A stretch of DNA of 64,000 nt from Aphanomyces cochlioides. Taxonomy: Eukaryota; Oomycota; Saprolegniomycetes; Saprolegniales; Verrucalvaceae. Below are positions 1-11,400 of the stretch, piece after piece. Made by a program: the position numbers and the translations under genes. The notes beneath the pieces were generated by a model. That model did no database searches and was not told where the DNA came from. It worked only from the letters and a program-made list of their open reading frames with translations. The stretch is from the NCBI GenBank assembly GCA_019828595.1, contig JAHQRK010000001.1:2046001-2110000 (forward strand). Reading direction: 5' to 3'. Numbering within the stretch: position 1 is the stretch's first letter; every line of letters starts with the position of its first letter.

Positions 1-1373
1 CGTGCTTGGCGTAAAGCCCTCGTCGTCGAGCTGCATATGGCGCAGGCCAAGCCCGCCTCCGCCGAGAGCTCGAGGGGTGATAAGCCACTCGCAAATCTCG
101 ATGTGCCCTTTGATCGCGGCTTTATGAAGAGCGCTGTGCCCATTGCGATTCAATATGGCGCAGTCCAGGCCTTGGTCGACTAAATACTTCAACATCGCAA
201 CGTTGCCAGTCATGGCACACCACTGCGATGCATTGCAGCCAAATGTATTTAGTCGATGGATGTCGCTGCCGCATTCGCCCCTATTGCATTCGTCAGTGAG
301 CCTGTTGACAGTAACGACAATGTACACGAGCCACCGGACCATTTCGAGCTGTTCTCCGTAGACTGCATAATGGAGTGGTGTTGTCCCATCGAGCGTTGGC
401 GAGTCGACATCCATCTTGAGGTCGTGGATCAACCATTCGCACAATTCACGATGGCCATTGCGTGCTGTCCAGTGCAGGGTATTGCGTCCAAGCTTGCCCT
501 GCAACGCAGACACGTTCATGTTATGCGTCGCATGAAGGTACTTGCACACTTCGACATGGCCTTCGATGGCGGCCCAGAGCATAGCGTCGTTGCCGTGTAT
601 GTCGCGGGCGTCGTTCGGGTTCCATCCTTGCGCCACCAACAATTGCACCGCTGCTAAATCGCCGCGTCGTGCAGCATCAAGACCAGGCTCCAAAGCTCGC
701 CGTTGCCGCTTGGTTGCTTCGGCTGTTTGTTTCCACAAGCGCAGGTCGGACGCAGGCGCAGTGTAGACAATCAGTTGTCGCTGTGTCGTTACTACGTCCA
801 GCTTTGCATCGGCGTACGCGAGCTGGTGTTGAATCTCTCGATGGACGCGGAGACCTTTGGGGCCATTGAAGAAGAGACCGCAGAGAGAGCATGGCAATCG
901 TCCCATGATTGTATGCCACTCGAGATGAGCCTTTGTCGTGAGCTTGACCATACCACGAGCATCATGGCGAATGTCGGCAACGAGGGTTTGAATTTGTGGA
1001 AGTTCGGTGAGATGATCGACCAAAGCAGCAGCTAGCGCTTCGGACGTTGCGTATTCTTTTTCGTGGATGAGCCCAAAGGATGAAGTGACTGTAGTGCGCA
1101 GAGGAGTGTCCTTCGGAAATGAGGCATCACAGAGAGTTCGAATGTGTTGCTTGAAGACTTGGTTGGCGAAGAACACTTGGAGATCTGCACCGCTTTGACT
1201 TCCTCGAGCTGTGCAACAAATGAGCGCCAGGTGAATTCTTAGCATGATGGCTTACAAGCAGAGACTCTGTTGCGACTGACGGCATACTGCTCGACGTAAT
1301 CCAATCCAAGCGTGGACTGAATGGCGTCGGCCATGCACTCATTCAGGCATTCCGTGACGTCCATCTCTCTCAT
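1..1373 (-). CDS. Ankyrin-repeat protein with a C2H2-like zinc finger (3' end outside window)
   Basis: Two exons are visible on the minus strand: exon 1 from an ATG near 1373 down to 1256, a 47-nt GT-AG intron (1209-1255), and exon 2 from 1208 to the window edge, open throughout. The N-terminal part has one zinc-finger-like motif (CSLCGLFFNGPKGLRVHREIQ, at about 860-910). It is followed by at least five ankyrin units such as GNDAMLWAAIEGHVEVCKYL and GHSALHKAAIKGHIEICEWL. Ankyrin stacks are protein-interaction scaffolds; no partner can be named. The start is uncertain: in-frame ATGs at 1334, 1364, 1373 and 1403 are all possible. The gene is divergent from the membrane-protein gene at 1439, so the two share a very short promoter region. 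It is partial, and its C-terminus is not seen. Confidence 0.75.
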
Positions 1374-1438
1374 TGGCAATTTATTTCTACCAATGGGCAT
1401 CATGATGAAACCGCAAGATAAGTGTCCAAGGAAACGCC

Positions 1439-2235
1439 ATGGGATGGTCCTGCACGAGTCTCATCTCGATGTTGCTTCGAGTTTTGGGCTTTCTCTTCTC
1501 AATTGCAGCCTTGTTCATTCCTGAGTGGTCAGCGACGGAACTTCGATCCGCGCAATTTCCATCGGCAGCAGTTGCCTTCACAGCTGGAGTGTGGAGCTTT
1601 TGTATCCAAGCCAGAAAGACAACATCCAGCGTCTATGATGCTTGCTTCACTTACTTTGGGACCTCCTCCGACGTTGTTCATTTGAGCAATTCCACTAGCA
1701 CGTCGTCACTTGTACACTCAGGCAAGGCGTCGTAAGCTCTGCTTCAGTAGTTGACCTATGACTTCATAGGGGCATGCCATTCCTCCAGCTCGTTTTCAAT
1801 TCGATTGCTTCCTTGACATTGATCGCCGCTTCAGACTTCGACTTGTACTTGCATCACGTCTGCGGATATTGGGTACAAGTAACATTTGTCTTGGCCGTGC
1901 TGGTCGTTGTGTTTGGACTCGTGTCCATCCTCTTGTCACTGCCGAGGGGCGAGCATTCAACGTGGTCAAACATCGCCAACATATCACTGTGCCTTGCGAT
2001 CATCAGCTGCGTTTCGAGCGTTGCATCGTGGCTCTTTGTGGCAAATGGCTTGTCTTCGTCGGGTGTTTCCATCGGCGTGTCTCTCTTCCTCCAAGTCTGG
2101 GCAGCCATGTTGTATCTCGCGTCGGGGATTGCAGTCGTTGCATCCCGACATCGCACTCGTCGACGACGCAGTGATCCAAACAAAGACTCCAATACAATAC
2201 AATCCGTGACGTCTCCTCTACAGCATGTAATATGA
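1439..2235 (+). CDS. Claudin/PMP22-like four-transmembrane protein
   Basis: Exons 1439-1731 and 1770-2235 join across a 38-nt GT-AG intron (1732-1769) to give 252 residues. Four hydrophobic segments are visible: near residues 8-28 (LLRVLGFLFSIAALFIPEW), about 127-150, about 165-185 and about 200-225. A large first loop and a short basic, Arg-rich cytosolic tail complete the claudin/tetraspan layout. The first segment acts as a signal anchor, so plasma membrane or endomembrane location is expected. No enzymatic motif is seen and the function is unknown. Family assignment rests on topology only. Confidence 0.7.
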
Positions 2236-2577
2236 ACATCGACTCTTGTAAATAAGTCAGCACAAGGATGCGCGCCGCTGCCGCCGTGGCAACAAGATAC
2301 TTTGGCCATGTCTATGCAAAGGAATCATCCAAGGATAGATTCGACGAAATCCCTGTCTTGTGATTGGTCAGAAGTGTCCCTAATGGACCAATCAAAATGT
2401 GTTTTGCATGATGACGTCAGGGCGTCACGATATTCACGTGTACGACATACGTACGTATCACTTCAATTGTATCAGACTTGTTTTAATCAAGTAAAACAGT
2501 ACATAAAAACACGACATGTATATGGGTTGTACATGAGGGAAGTGCTAAGGGGATGCCATTTTAGAAAAAGCATAACA

Positions 2578-3909
2578 ATGGTCAAGCTAAGTTTGAAAGA
2601 TGTGGATGTCCAAGGCAAGCGTGTCTTGATGCGTGTGGACTTTAACGTGCCATTTGCCAACGGAGAGATCTCCAACACGCAACGTGTGGATGCCGCCCTC
2701 CCCACCATTCAATATGCGCTTGACAATGGTGCCAAGAGCGTCGTGTTGATGTCGCACTTGGGTCGCCCGGACGGATCCGTCATTGCCAAGTACTCGCTCC
2801 GACCTGTGGTGGACTTGCTCAAGAAGCGCCTTGGGCGCGATGTGACTTTCTTGAACGACTGCGTTGGTGAAGAAGTTGAATCCGTCTGTGCCAACCCTCC
2901 CAACGGATCGGTCATCTTGTTGGAAAACTTGCGCTTCCATGTTGAAGAAGAAGGCAAGGGCAAGGACAAGGATGGTAACAAGATCTCTGCTACCAAAGAA
3001 AATGTTGCTGCTTTCCGTGCCAGCTTGAGCAAGTTGGGCGATGTGTATGTCAACGATGCTTTCGGTACTGCCCACCGTGCCCACAGCTCCATGGTTGGAT
3101 GTGACTTGCCCATCAAGGCTGCTGGTTTCTTGATGGACAAGGAATTGGTTTACTTCGCCAAGGCTTTGGACGCCCCTGAACGTCCTTTCTTGTCCATCTT
3201 GGGTGGTGCCAAGGTCGCAGACAAGATCCAATTGATTATGAACTTGTTGGACAAGGTCGATGAAATGATTGTTGGTGGTGGCATGGCCTTCACCTTCAAG
3301 AAGGTCATTGATGAAATCAACATTGGCTCGTCCTTGTACGATGAAGAAGGATCCAAGATCGTCCTTGACATTGTGGAAAAGGCCAAGGAAAAGGGCGTTA
3401 AGCTCCACTTGCCTATCGACTTCGTCATTGCCGACAAGTTTGCTGCTGATGCCGAACACCGCGTCGTGGATGACTCTGAAGGCATTCCTGATGGCTGGAT
3501 GGGTTTGGATGTCGGCCCAAAGAGTAGCGCTCTTTTCAAGGAAGCTGTTCTTCGCGCCAAGACCATCGTGTGGAACGGTCCAATGGGTGTGTTTGAATTC
3601 GACAACTTCGGTATGGATTCTCACTGTCAAAAAATCTCATGACTTCCTTTTAGCTCATGGCACCAAGAGTGTGATGGACGCGGTTGTCGAGGCTACGGCT
3701 AGTGGTGCTACCTCCATCATTGGTGGTGGTGATACCGCCACGTGCTGCGTCAAGTTCGACACTGAAGACAAGGTATTTAACTTCTCGTTGAGCTATTCTC
3801 ATAGTGCTTGATTAATTAGGTGAGCCATGTCAGTACTGGTGGCGGGGCCAGTTTGGAATTGTTGGAAGGCAAGATCCTTCCTGGTGTGGCAGCTTTGACC
3901 AACGTGTAA
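2578..3909 (+). CDS. PGK: Phosphoglycerate kinase (cytosolic-type)
   Basis: Three exons (2578-3610, 3654-3772, 3820-3909) with 43- and 47-nt GT-AG introns give 413 residues, the usual PGK length. The enzyme converts 1,3-bisphosphoglycerate and ADP to 3-phosphoglycerate and ATP in glycolysis. Diagnostic stretches are [10 protein letters not shown] near the N-terminus, the LSHLGRP-type motif (MSHLGRPDG), [12 protein letters not shown], the hinge and nucleotide region, and GGGDTATCC near the C-terminus. The start at 2578 is chosen because [16 protein letters not shown] begins there as in other PGKs and the context is acaATGg. The open frame extends further upstream, but that part has no PGK homology. 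There is no obvious mitochondrial presequence, so a cytosolic enzyme is inferred. Confidence 0.96.
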
Positions 3910-3996
3910 TGTTGCGTGTGTCTTGATATGTTTGCTGCATATTCATTCTGACTTTTGCCCATTTTTGATGATATTAATACACTTCCTCCTAATTGC

Positions 3997-4197
3997 ATGC
4001 AGTCTTTCTCACATGTTGTTGTGCACAGTTCGACATCGGTCAAAGCGAACGCTACGAAGCCAACTTCCGCGGCGCCTGGCGCACCAAAACCATCTCTCAT
4101 CGAGACATTGACTAAAGACTACGGTATGTACGTAGCTGCAGCCGCAGTAGCTATTTCAGCCGCCGCCATCGCGCTCAGCGTCCTGCGCAAGAATTAA
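3997..4197 (+). CDS. Small putative tail-anchored protein
   Basis: A 66-residue frame (80 residues if the ATG at 3955 is used) starts only about 90 bp after the PGK stop. The N-terminal half is polar (Ser/Thr/Pro/Lys). The end is a single hydrophobic, Ala-rich segment (about residues 44-62) followed by LRKN, a layout typical of tail-anchored proteins of the ER or mitochondrial outer membrane. No homologous family is recognised. It could be part of a longer spliced gene or chance coding. The AAxAI-rich membrane segment and basic tail are the only support. Confidence 0.4.
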   Translation: MQSFSHVVVHSSTSVKANATKPTSAAPGAPKPSLIETLTKDYGMYVAAAAVAISAAAIALSVLRKN

Positions 4198-4372
4198 GCG
4201 ACGCTTGTTGACAGAGTAGGCCATGTATAATTCACATAATCCATTCATGCCTTTAAAGTTGCATCGAGTTGTGATTGTGAACTCTTTGAGATCTGGAAAA
4301 TGCATTGGCATTGTACGATGTAGATGTTGGCGTTTGTGTTGCTGATCGAGTGTGTTCCCATGGAGATTCGAA

Positions 4373-5027
4373 ATGGTCGACGAAAACGAGCGACAAGATA
4401 AGCTCTTTCACAAGGGCAATTACCACGAAATGGTCCAGTATATCGCGCTTTCGAGGTGTAGCTGCCAGTGCCCAGCAAAGAGCGTTCGAGGTAGCGTTGC
4501 CGCTGACAAACAGAGACTCAACAATTGTGTCTGGCAGCGCACGTGCCATGGCCACCATGTCCATTGTCACAAAGATTGGTCTGACTGATGTTGAGGAATC
4601 GCATGGAAGAACGGGGTAAGCTGGCTATGAGATGCTCAGCACCAGTGGAACAAAGCGAGTTCATTGAATTGATTGACAAGGCAAGGTGAGCCAAGCTGTT
4701 CCTTCCACGAACACAGGTCGCAACGTACACCATGCCAATGCCAATGATGCAATTGTGCCCAAGACACTAAGGAGTCTAAAGCCAAATCGACAAGATTGGT
4801 ACCCTGGCATCGTTGTTGTTGGCCGTCATTGGTGCTTGACTTGGATCTTCAGATTTGAAGACTTGAGCTCGTTCTGTCGGTGGTAGGCTTTTCAATGTTG
4901 AAAACGAAGAGTTCCCAGAGTTTGTCGAGGGGGATGCCAGCGAGTTGGTGCCCCGACTCGGATCGATCGTGGTAACAACAATTGGCGTCGTGACGACAAC
5001 TGCTGGTCATGTGTTCAAAGTCTGAGT
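4373..5027 (+). pseudogene. Decayed gene fragment of unknown family
   Basis: Protein-like stretches occur one after another in different plus-strand frames without convincing splice sites between them. They are a start reading MVDENERQDKLFHKGNYHEM (4373 on), a segment VAASAQQRAFEVALPLTNRD (about 4460), PVEQSEFIELIDKAR (about 4640-4685), a hydrophobic piece near 4800, and NVENEEFPEFVEGDASELVP ending at a stop near 5027. At least three frame changes and several stops are needed to connect them, so I read this as a degenerate gene. A real gene with unusual introns cannot be excluded. No function is assigned. Confidence 0.35.
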
Positions 5028-5373
5028 TGGTTGAGCTGTCGTGTCGAGTCTTCTCCAGCTCTACTCAGGAGCTAGATCGCTCTAACTTTAACATAATGCA
5101 TTATTACAAAGGATGGAGAGGGAATTTCCTTGCCTCATGCCGTATCCCCCATAGAGAAAGGAGGCAGTTACTTCATTTATACGCCTTCATGCTTGATTTG
5201 AATCAATGGTTCATCCTTCCCGTCACGACTCGGAAATGAGAGAACATAGGGGAATGGAAGCGCATGTGTCCACTTTGGAGCGACTGTGAAAGTGAAGCAA
5301 AGACGAAGTGTCCGCGGGATCACCAAGCAACAAAGCCATCCAAGTCACGACGGTGGGGAGCAAAGAAGATTGT
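5028..5373. other. Intergenic region, no gene seen
   Basis: No frame here shows a recognisable domain or a plausible splice model. It separates the decayed gene from the 3' end of the minus-strand methyltransferase. Confidence 0.5.
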
Positions 5374-6151
5374 TCATTTTTCAGGACTTGGTGGTTTTCG
5401 AAACCCGAGACCGACGGCAAAGATTTCAACCGACTCTTGCCTTGATGAATCGGGCTTGAATGTCTTGACCTCGTTGAAGAAAGGCTTCATTTCGGCACGG
5501 AATTGATCTCCAGCAGGCGAGCGCAAGATCTTTGCAACAAATTTCCCCCCTGGCTTCAAGTACAATTGTGCCATTCGCAGCGCATTTTGGCAGAGTCGCA
5601 ACTGCTCTTCGCTGTCTCGGAACGCAACGCCTGAAAACGACGGGGCCATATCGCTGAGTACGACGTCAGCTTGACGGCCGTCCATTAGATCTGTGATTTT
5701 CTCTCGGATTTCGGGGCGACGAAAGTCTCCAATGACAACGCCCACACCGGGAAATGCGTCAAGCGGAAGAATATCCACCGCAATGACGTTCACGCGCTTA
5801 TCAGAGGACGAGTCATTCTTGCGGCATTCCTCAATTGCAATCTATTCAATCGTACGAGAGCTACCAAGATCAATCAGGAAAGAATTACTTGAGTCCATCC
5901 ACCAGGCGCAGCGCCGAGATCGATCACGACGTCTCCTTTGCGAATGAGTTTGAATTTCTATGCCAGTTTTGTCATCAAACACAGCGGGAAAGGTATGATA
6001 CCACGTTCAATTCGCGCAGTTTAATCGCAGCTCTGGAACGAAGACCTTCTCGTTTTGCTTGCTTTACAATGTGATCATTCTGCTGCCGAGCGAGCCATCG
6101 AGCGCTCGAGACGGACTTGCCCTTGCGGATCGTCGAGAATCGCCGCAGCAT
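5374..6151 (-). CDS. MRM2: FtsJ/RrmJ-family rRNA 2'-O-methyltransferase (MRM2-like)
   Basis: Exons 6005-6151, 5889-5957 and 5374-5841, joined across two 47-nt introns, encode 227 residues. The protein is a SAM-dependent ribose 2'-O-methyltransferase of the RrmJ fold. The motifs are RWLARQQNDHIVKQAK (N-terminal basic helix with the catalytic Lys region), DLGAAPGGW (SAM binding), DVVLSDMAPSFSG (catalytic Asp), PGGKFVAKIL (catalytic Lys) and QESVEIFAVGLGF (catalytic Glu), so the K-D-K-E tetrad appears complete. The N-terminus MLRRFSTIRKGKSVSS is basic and hydroxylated like a mitochondrial targeting peptide. A mitochondrial large-subunit rRNA U-loop target, as for MRM2, is therefore inferred. A palindromic TATCCGG element lies about 30 bp upstream. 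Confidence 0.88.
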
Positions 6152-6177
6152 CCAGCAATTTGGCCAGGAATGGTCAA

Positions 6178-6198
6178 ATATCCGGACACCCGGATAAG
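6178..6198. promoter_or_regulatory. TATCCGG(A) palindromic element upstream of the methyltransferase gene
   Basis: The sequence ATATCCGGACACCCGGATAA holds two facing CCGGA half-sites. It begins 27 bp upstream of the minus-strand ATG at 6151. Similar palindromes precede five other genes here. Confidence 0.45.
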
Positions 6199-6342
6199 AA
6201 AATGACACAATGTGGCGATGTGGGCATACCTGGTGCATGGTTGTCCACATCGGCACCGCAACATTTCTGGAAGAACTTAGAGATCTTATCGCGATAAACA
6301 AGCTTTTTTCTGGAAGCTACAGACTCTGGTCTTCCCTGGACG

Positions 6343-8353
6343 TCATGGTTGACCCTGGTCTGGACGTTTTGCAGGCGATTCAACCTGCTCAAACGCCAAA
6401 GAGCTCACTTTCGCCAAAACGACTTTGAGTGGCACATTCTGGGACAGCGCCAGCGCCTACAAGCATTGCAAGCTCGACGCAGCTGAAACGTTTGACTTAC
6501 TTTGCAGTCTTCGTATTCTGGCTGGACATTTACGACACGATCGTCCATGTAACCAATCTGTTCGACAGAGAGAAAATCGCATTTTGACAAATTGTACCTT
6601 GGCGGATGCAATCCCGTACGGAGTGGCGACATTGATCTTCTCGCGGCGGAGGACTAGTCGGTTCACGGTTTTTCTACAGTCAAGTGCATCAAATTGATGC
6701 CGAATTGGGAGCAGCGTACCTTCGAATCCCAAGAGTCGTTGTCTCGTCGAAAAGAATTTGAGAGAGCTCGTCGACCTTTTGATGGTGACATAGGACACTA
6801 CCAGCGTCAAGTTTACACTTTGTGAATTGTTTGCTCTACCTCAGAAGTGTCGCTGGCCGATTCTTCTTCATCTAATGCTCAAGTTTAATGCGAAAAGGAC
6901 CAAGACGACAGACTTGAATGGGTTGTAGCCAAACATCGAGAGCTCCTCGTTGAAACAAGAGGTCTTGGACATGACCAAAAACCTAAATCAATGTCAATTT
7001 TGCATTAGATGTCGTTTCTATCGTACTTGTGGGTTCATGTCGTCGAGGTTGGTTTCCAAGACGATGACATTTTCCGCAGACGCGTCAAGTTGCCTTTCAC
7101 GGGGAAGCATTGGTCGCCAGCTTGCATTTGGGACAGATGCGCTTGGTTCAATAGCATCACCGATGACAACGCGGACAATATTGGCGTGATTTGGAAAGTC
7201 CTTCGTGCCGGCACCAGAGCCTACAATCTTGCTGACACTCGATAATTGGTACAAAACCCATACCTGAAGCAGTCGGCAAGAAAGGAGGAGGTTGGCCAAA
7301 TGTTTTAGCTAGCGCTTTCATCAAACTTGCACCAGTAGGTGTGACCAATTCACCGACGGCACTACAGATTGCAGTAAATGTGAAGTTTATTGAGGATTTC
7401 ATACCCATTTGGAGCAGGCGCAACTGGAATCCCCATGAACAAACGGAGCGTAGCTGGAGCTGGCACTGGCATCACACCATGCATGCATTTGACAAAGCCT
7501 TTGGAAAATGGCAGGAATGAGCAATGAACCTCCTCTACTTGAAGCAATTCCAGCGCTACGACAGATCCAATCGTATCGATAATGCTATCGATAGCTCCCA
7601 CTTCATGAAAATGAATCTATAAAGGTGTGACGCAAAGTCATTTGTGATGGAGAGTACTTTGTCAATCGTGGTACCATGAACTGAGGCTTCGGCCTCAGCC
7701 AAGCAATGAAAGACGCGTTTGCTGTTTTCTTTGACCCAAGGAGACAGTTCGCTCGAGTCAATCATGTTTTCGATCGTTTTGAGGTTTCGTTCGAAATCTC
7801 CATGTCCTCCTTCATGGTTATGATCGTGGTGATGATCGTGGTCGTGTTCATGGCTGTGGTGATGACTGTGACTGTGATTGTGATCGCGTTGATGGTCATG
7901 GTGGTGATCATGCATATGGTCGTGGTCATGGCTATGATAGTGGTATCTATCATTGTCCCCATGATTCAAATCATGATCGTGGAAATGATCGTGATCATGG
8001 TCGTGGTTAACCTCTCCACTAGGATCATTGCTCAGTATTTCAGAACTTTCTTTAGCTGCCTGGTCATCATGCTCTGGCGCTGGCAATGGTGTATGTCGAT
8101 GAATTGAATGCACGTGTACTTTCGTGGCTGCAATCTGTCCTTTTCCTTTCCAAACACGGTTAGACGAAAGATCCCATTCGCCTCGGATTGCAGTGAGATG
8201 TTCCAGGCTTGCTTTAACACGATCCAAAGGCGCTCCCTACTTTTACCAATCATATCAAGCGCTATCTCTTGAGCTTACCGCATCAATCAAGGCACCAAGG
8301 ATCATATCGCCAGCTGCACCTGCCGAGCAATCGAAGAAAGCGATCTTCCCCAT
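6343..8353 (-). CDS. larC: LarC-family nickel-pincer cofactor protein with His-rich insert
   Basis: Eleven exons (8279-8353, 7658-8236, 7405-7616, 7264-7361, 7027-7220, 6914-6982, 6840-6871, 6720-6797, 6598-6673, 6501-6557, 6343-6456) joined across ten 40-46-nt introns give 527 residues in frame. LarC inserts nickel into the pyridinium thiocarboxylate ligand to make the pincer cofactor of lactate racemase-type enzymes. Family signatures are FDCSAGAAGDMILGALIDA at the N-terminus, HFHEVGAIDSIIDT, VTPTGASLMKAL, GSGAGTKDFPNHANIVRV, ETNLDDMNPQ, MKKNRPATLLSVLC, ATPYG and QPEYEDCK. A His/Asp-rich stretch at about residues 100-172 (nt about 7795-8010) could bind Ni or Zn. It is divergent from the gene at 8463, with two TATCCGGATA-like elements between them. 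No LarB, LarE or LarA gene is in the window. Confidence 0.9.
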
Positions 8354-8391
8354 GTCGTAATTACTAAAGTGATCAAAATTTAAATCTTCCG

Positions 8392-8418
8392 TATCCGGAT
8401 ATAGCCACCATCCGGATA
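8392..8418. promoter_or_regulatory. Double TATCCGGATA element in a bidirectional promoter
   Basis: TATCCGGATA at 8392 and ATCCGGATA at 8410 sit midway in the 109-bp gap between the LarC ATG (8353, minus) and the adaptor-like ATG (8463, plus). This is the clearest pair of copies of the motif in the window. Confidence 0.5.
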
Positions 8419-8462
8419 ACGGACAGAAACGTTTTGGTTGAATTCTTGCCGCAGCAGCACCT

Positions 8463-11400
8463 ATGGAGGTCGGCAAGACTTCTGCCATCCAAGACATTGA
8501 CGACTTATTCGGTGATCCCGACGAGGATTCCAGTGAAATAACAGCTGAAGAAAAGAATGGATCAATCCCTGCTTCAAACTCGAATCTCCACGACATCGAA
8601 CTGGACTTGCAAGACGAAACTCATGACGTGGCCGCTGTAGACGTGCGACTGCAGTCTTCCGAGAAACTAGAGTTGCCACTGGAGCAAGATCAAGCTGCTG
8701 CTAATTTACCAGACACATTGTCGTCTGTGTTGAATGTTCCGTGTGACAATGCTGTGAAGACGCAGATTGATACGCTTGACTTTCTCGACACTCACGACAC
8801 CGATGCATGTGCTGCATCTATTGAATTTGCACAAACTGAATCAATTTCCATGAGCTTTCTTGACGTCCCAGCTGACCATGAACAATCGGCAACATCTCAT
8901 CTTGACGCGCAAGAATCCTTGTCGACGAGCTTCCTTGATGTTGACAACAGTGTGACCTCTCAACCTCATGCAACAGAGTCCTTGAGCTATCTCGATATTA
9001 ACAATACTCAAGAGCCAAAGATGGATTTGAAGGAGGACCACCAAAGTGAAGCATCGTTGCTCGAAATTGCATTGTCTGTCGAAGCGACATCTTCCCATGA
9101 TGCCGTTCCTACATCGGCGTCGACAAATGACTGGGATGACCTTCTCCGCGAGACTCCCTCGACCCAATTCTCAACTAATATTTCTGGAAGCAATGAAATC
9201 GTTAGCCTGGAAGACACCGAAGATATTCATGATGAAGTCGCCTCGATTGAAGAGGCAGAGCAACTTCCATTGGACTCTCATCAATCCTTCGATGGCATCA
9301 GCAATGAACCCGTCCAAGAGAACAATATGTGGAATGCTTCGCATAGTGAAACTCTTCTACCTGAAGTCATACATGCGGCAGACAGCCAAGAAATTTCTCT
9401 CGATGAAGAAAATGACGAAGTGCTGAGCAATGGCGTCAGCGACCACATCGGACACAATGAGCTTTCGGTCGTGAACACGGCAATAGAGCACATTGAATTG
9501 ACTAATTCTTCAGAGAATGAGCGTTCACAGCCTTCAAATGACGAACCATTGCCTAGTACGAGCACCATCGACTCTGGAAGTTCTATCAGCCATTTTCCAA
9601 CTAAGGACAACCTCGTTGAAATCGACATTGACACTGAAGAAGAGTCCCAAATGGTCATCGAGAGTGCACAATCAACTGACACATTCCACTCTACCTCTGG
9701 AACATTGACAAGCAATGCTGATAGCCTTGATCCCACATTTCTCCAGCCACCACAAGTACTTGGCACGGCACCGTCAGACGAAGTTGCCCACGATGATGAT
9801 GCACCAAGCGATCAATCAACGAATGGAATTATGCCCGAGACGATTTCAGAATTGCATGATGCCAAGAATGCAATTTTCGATGTATCATCTCACAGTGAAG
9901 AGATGGTAGAAGAAACCCAAGTCGAACAAACTCCAAGCTATGGGGACACAAGGCCGATTGAGGAGTTAATCGCATTCTCCGACGCATCTCTGACGAGCGT
10001 GAACGAGGATGTGATTTTATCATCAAATACGACCTCGCCACCATCTCTGGACCACACAGAGGAAATCGAGAGAGAAGATGTGGATGGCTTTATTCAAGTG
10101 GACAATGATCCAAGTAACTCAAATGAAGCAGCTGCAGCTGAACTGCGTGACTCGAACGAATCCTCCTACTGCGATGTTGAAATCCCTCAAGAGGTCGCCT
10201 CCACATTTATTTCAAACGAACCGACGAGTGATTCTAGCTTTGCACTCTCAACTGACACCGGCGATGGTGAGAAGTCAATCGAAGTTGTGGAAATCGCAGA
10301 GGCTAATCCCTCCGAGGACTTCTCTGCTGTTGCAAATGACCCGAATGAGCAGAATGGAAAAGAGGACTTTGCAGGCGTCAGGAATATTTACTCCGAGGTC
10401 TCCGGTCCACTTGAATCTCTCGATCCTCCTCATGCTGTCGAATCAAGTTTCCTCGAGGTGACCAAACCTTCTATTAGGGTTGATGAAGAGATCGCGCATG
10501 GCTCCTTCACCACTCTGGAACTCACACATGATGCAACAGAATTGCAGCCGTCAAGCGAAGAATCGCCCAGCGAAGCAAGTACCTCGTTCTCCCATGGCCA
10601 TGACCTGAATGAGACGAAAACATCCACTGACGATAACGTGGATGCAGTCAATCAACCCACCGACACATTCGTCGTGGATTCGTCAGAAGAGCCGTTTAGC
10701 TCTCCTGATGCCTCGTCACTCGATGATTTCTCGCAAGCTTCGCCGCCAAGTGACGGTCCATCTGATCTCCCTGGTCCAGAGACTGCTCTTTTGAATCTCA
10801 GTGACGTGCAGACACCGCCATCTCCAACCACATCATTACCAGAAGGGGCGTCAAATCCATGGCTGAGCGTACCCCCTGCCGCCAAACCATTTACGCCAAC
10901 TCAAAATGTGTCAAGCAACAATCCGTGGGATATGTTTCACTCGGCACCTGCAAATAGCTACAATCCGTTTGAGTCAATGGCCGAGGAAGAACTCCGAGCA
11001 GCTAGTGAAGATCCGTGGTTCAAGTTCCAGTCGGCGCCAGTAAACTATGACAAATCGTTGGTGGATGTCAATAATCCGTGGACTGCCGCCGCGAAAAAGG
11101 ATGTCAGTGCAGAAGATGACTTTGGAGGCTTTGGGGTCGTCGATTTCAAACAAGAATCTACAACTACGTCACAAATTATCAAGGACGTGGCAGTAACAGC
11201 AACGAACTCGTGGCTTGAAACAGCTACGACCAAGGTCGCGAACTCACCTGGTCCTTGGAATACTTCTATTGAATTTGATGATTTCGGCAATGTGAGTCGA
11301 GAAAGTTTTGGCGATTTTCATCAAGCCAGCGACGATTTCCATCAAGTCAGCGACGATTTCGGTGATTTTGGAGGTGCCCAAGAGAGCCTCGGGGGCGCCA

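Noticed and set aside
2587..3630. 347-codon minus-strand open frame opposite PGK
   Set aside because: A shadow of the strongly biased PGK coding strand. No family resemblance.
7795..8010. CRISPR-like or tandem-repeat array
   Set aside because: The repetitive DNA is a coding low-complexity tract in frame with LarC, and there are no spacers. No CRISPR array exists here.
7706..8107. Very hydrophobic plus-strand frame that looks like a multi-span membrane protein
   Set aside because: It is the antisense reading of the LarC His-Asp repeat DNA, which gives Met/Val runs automatically.
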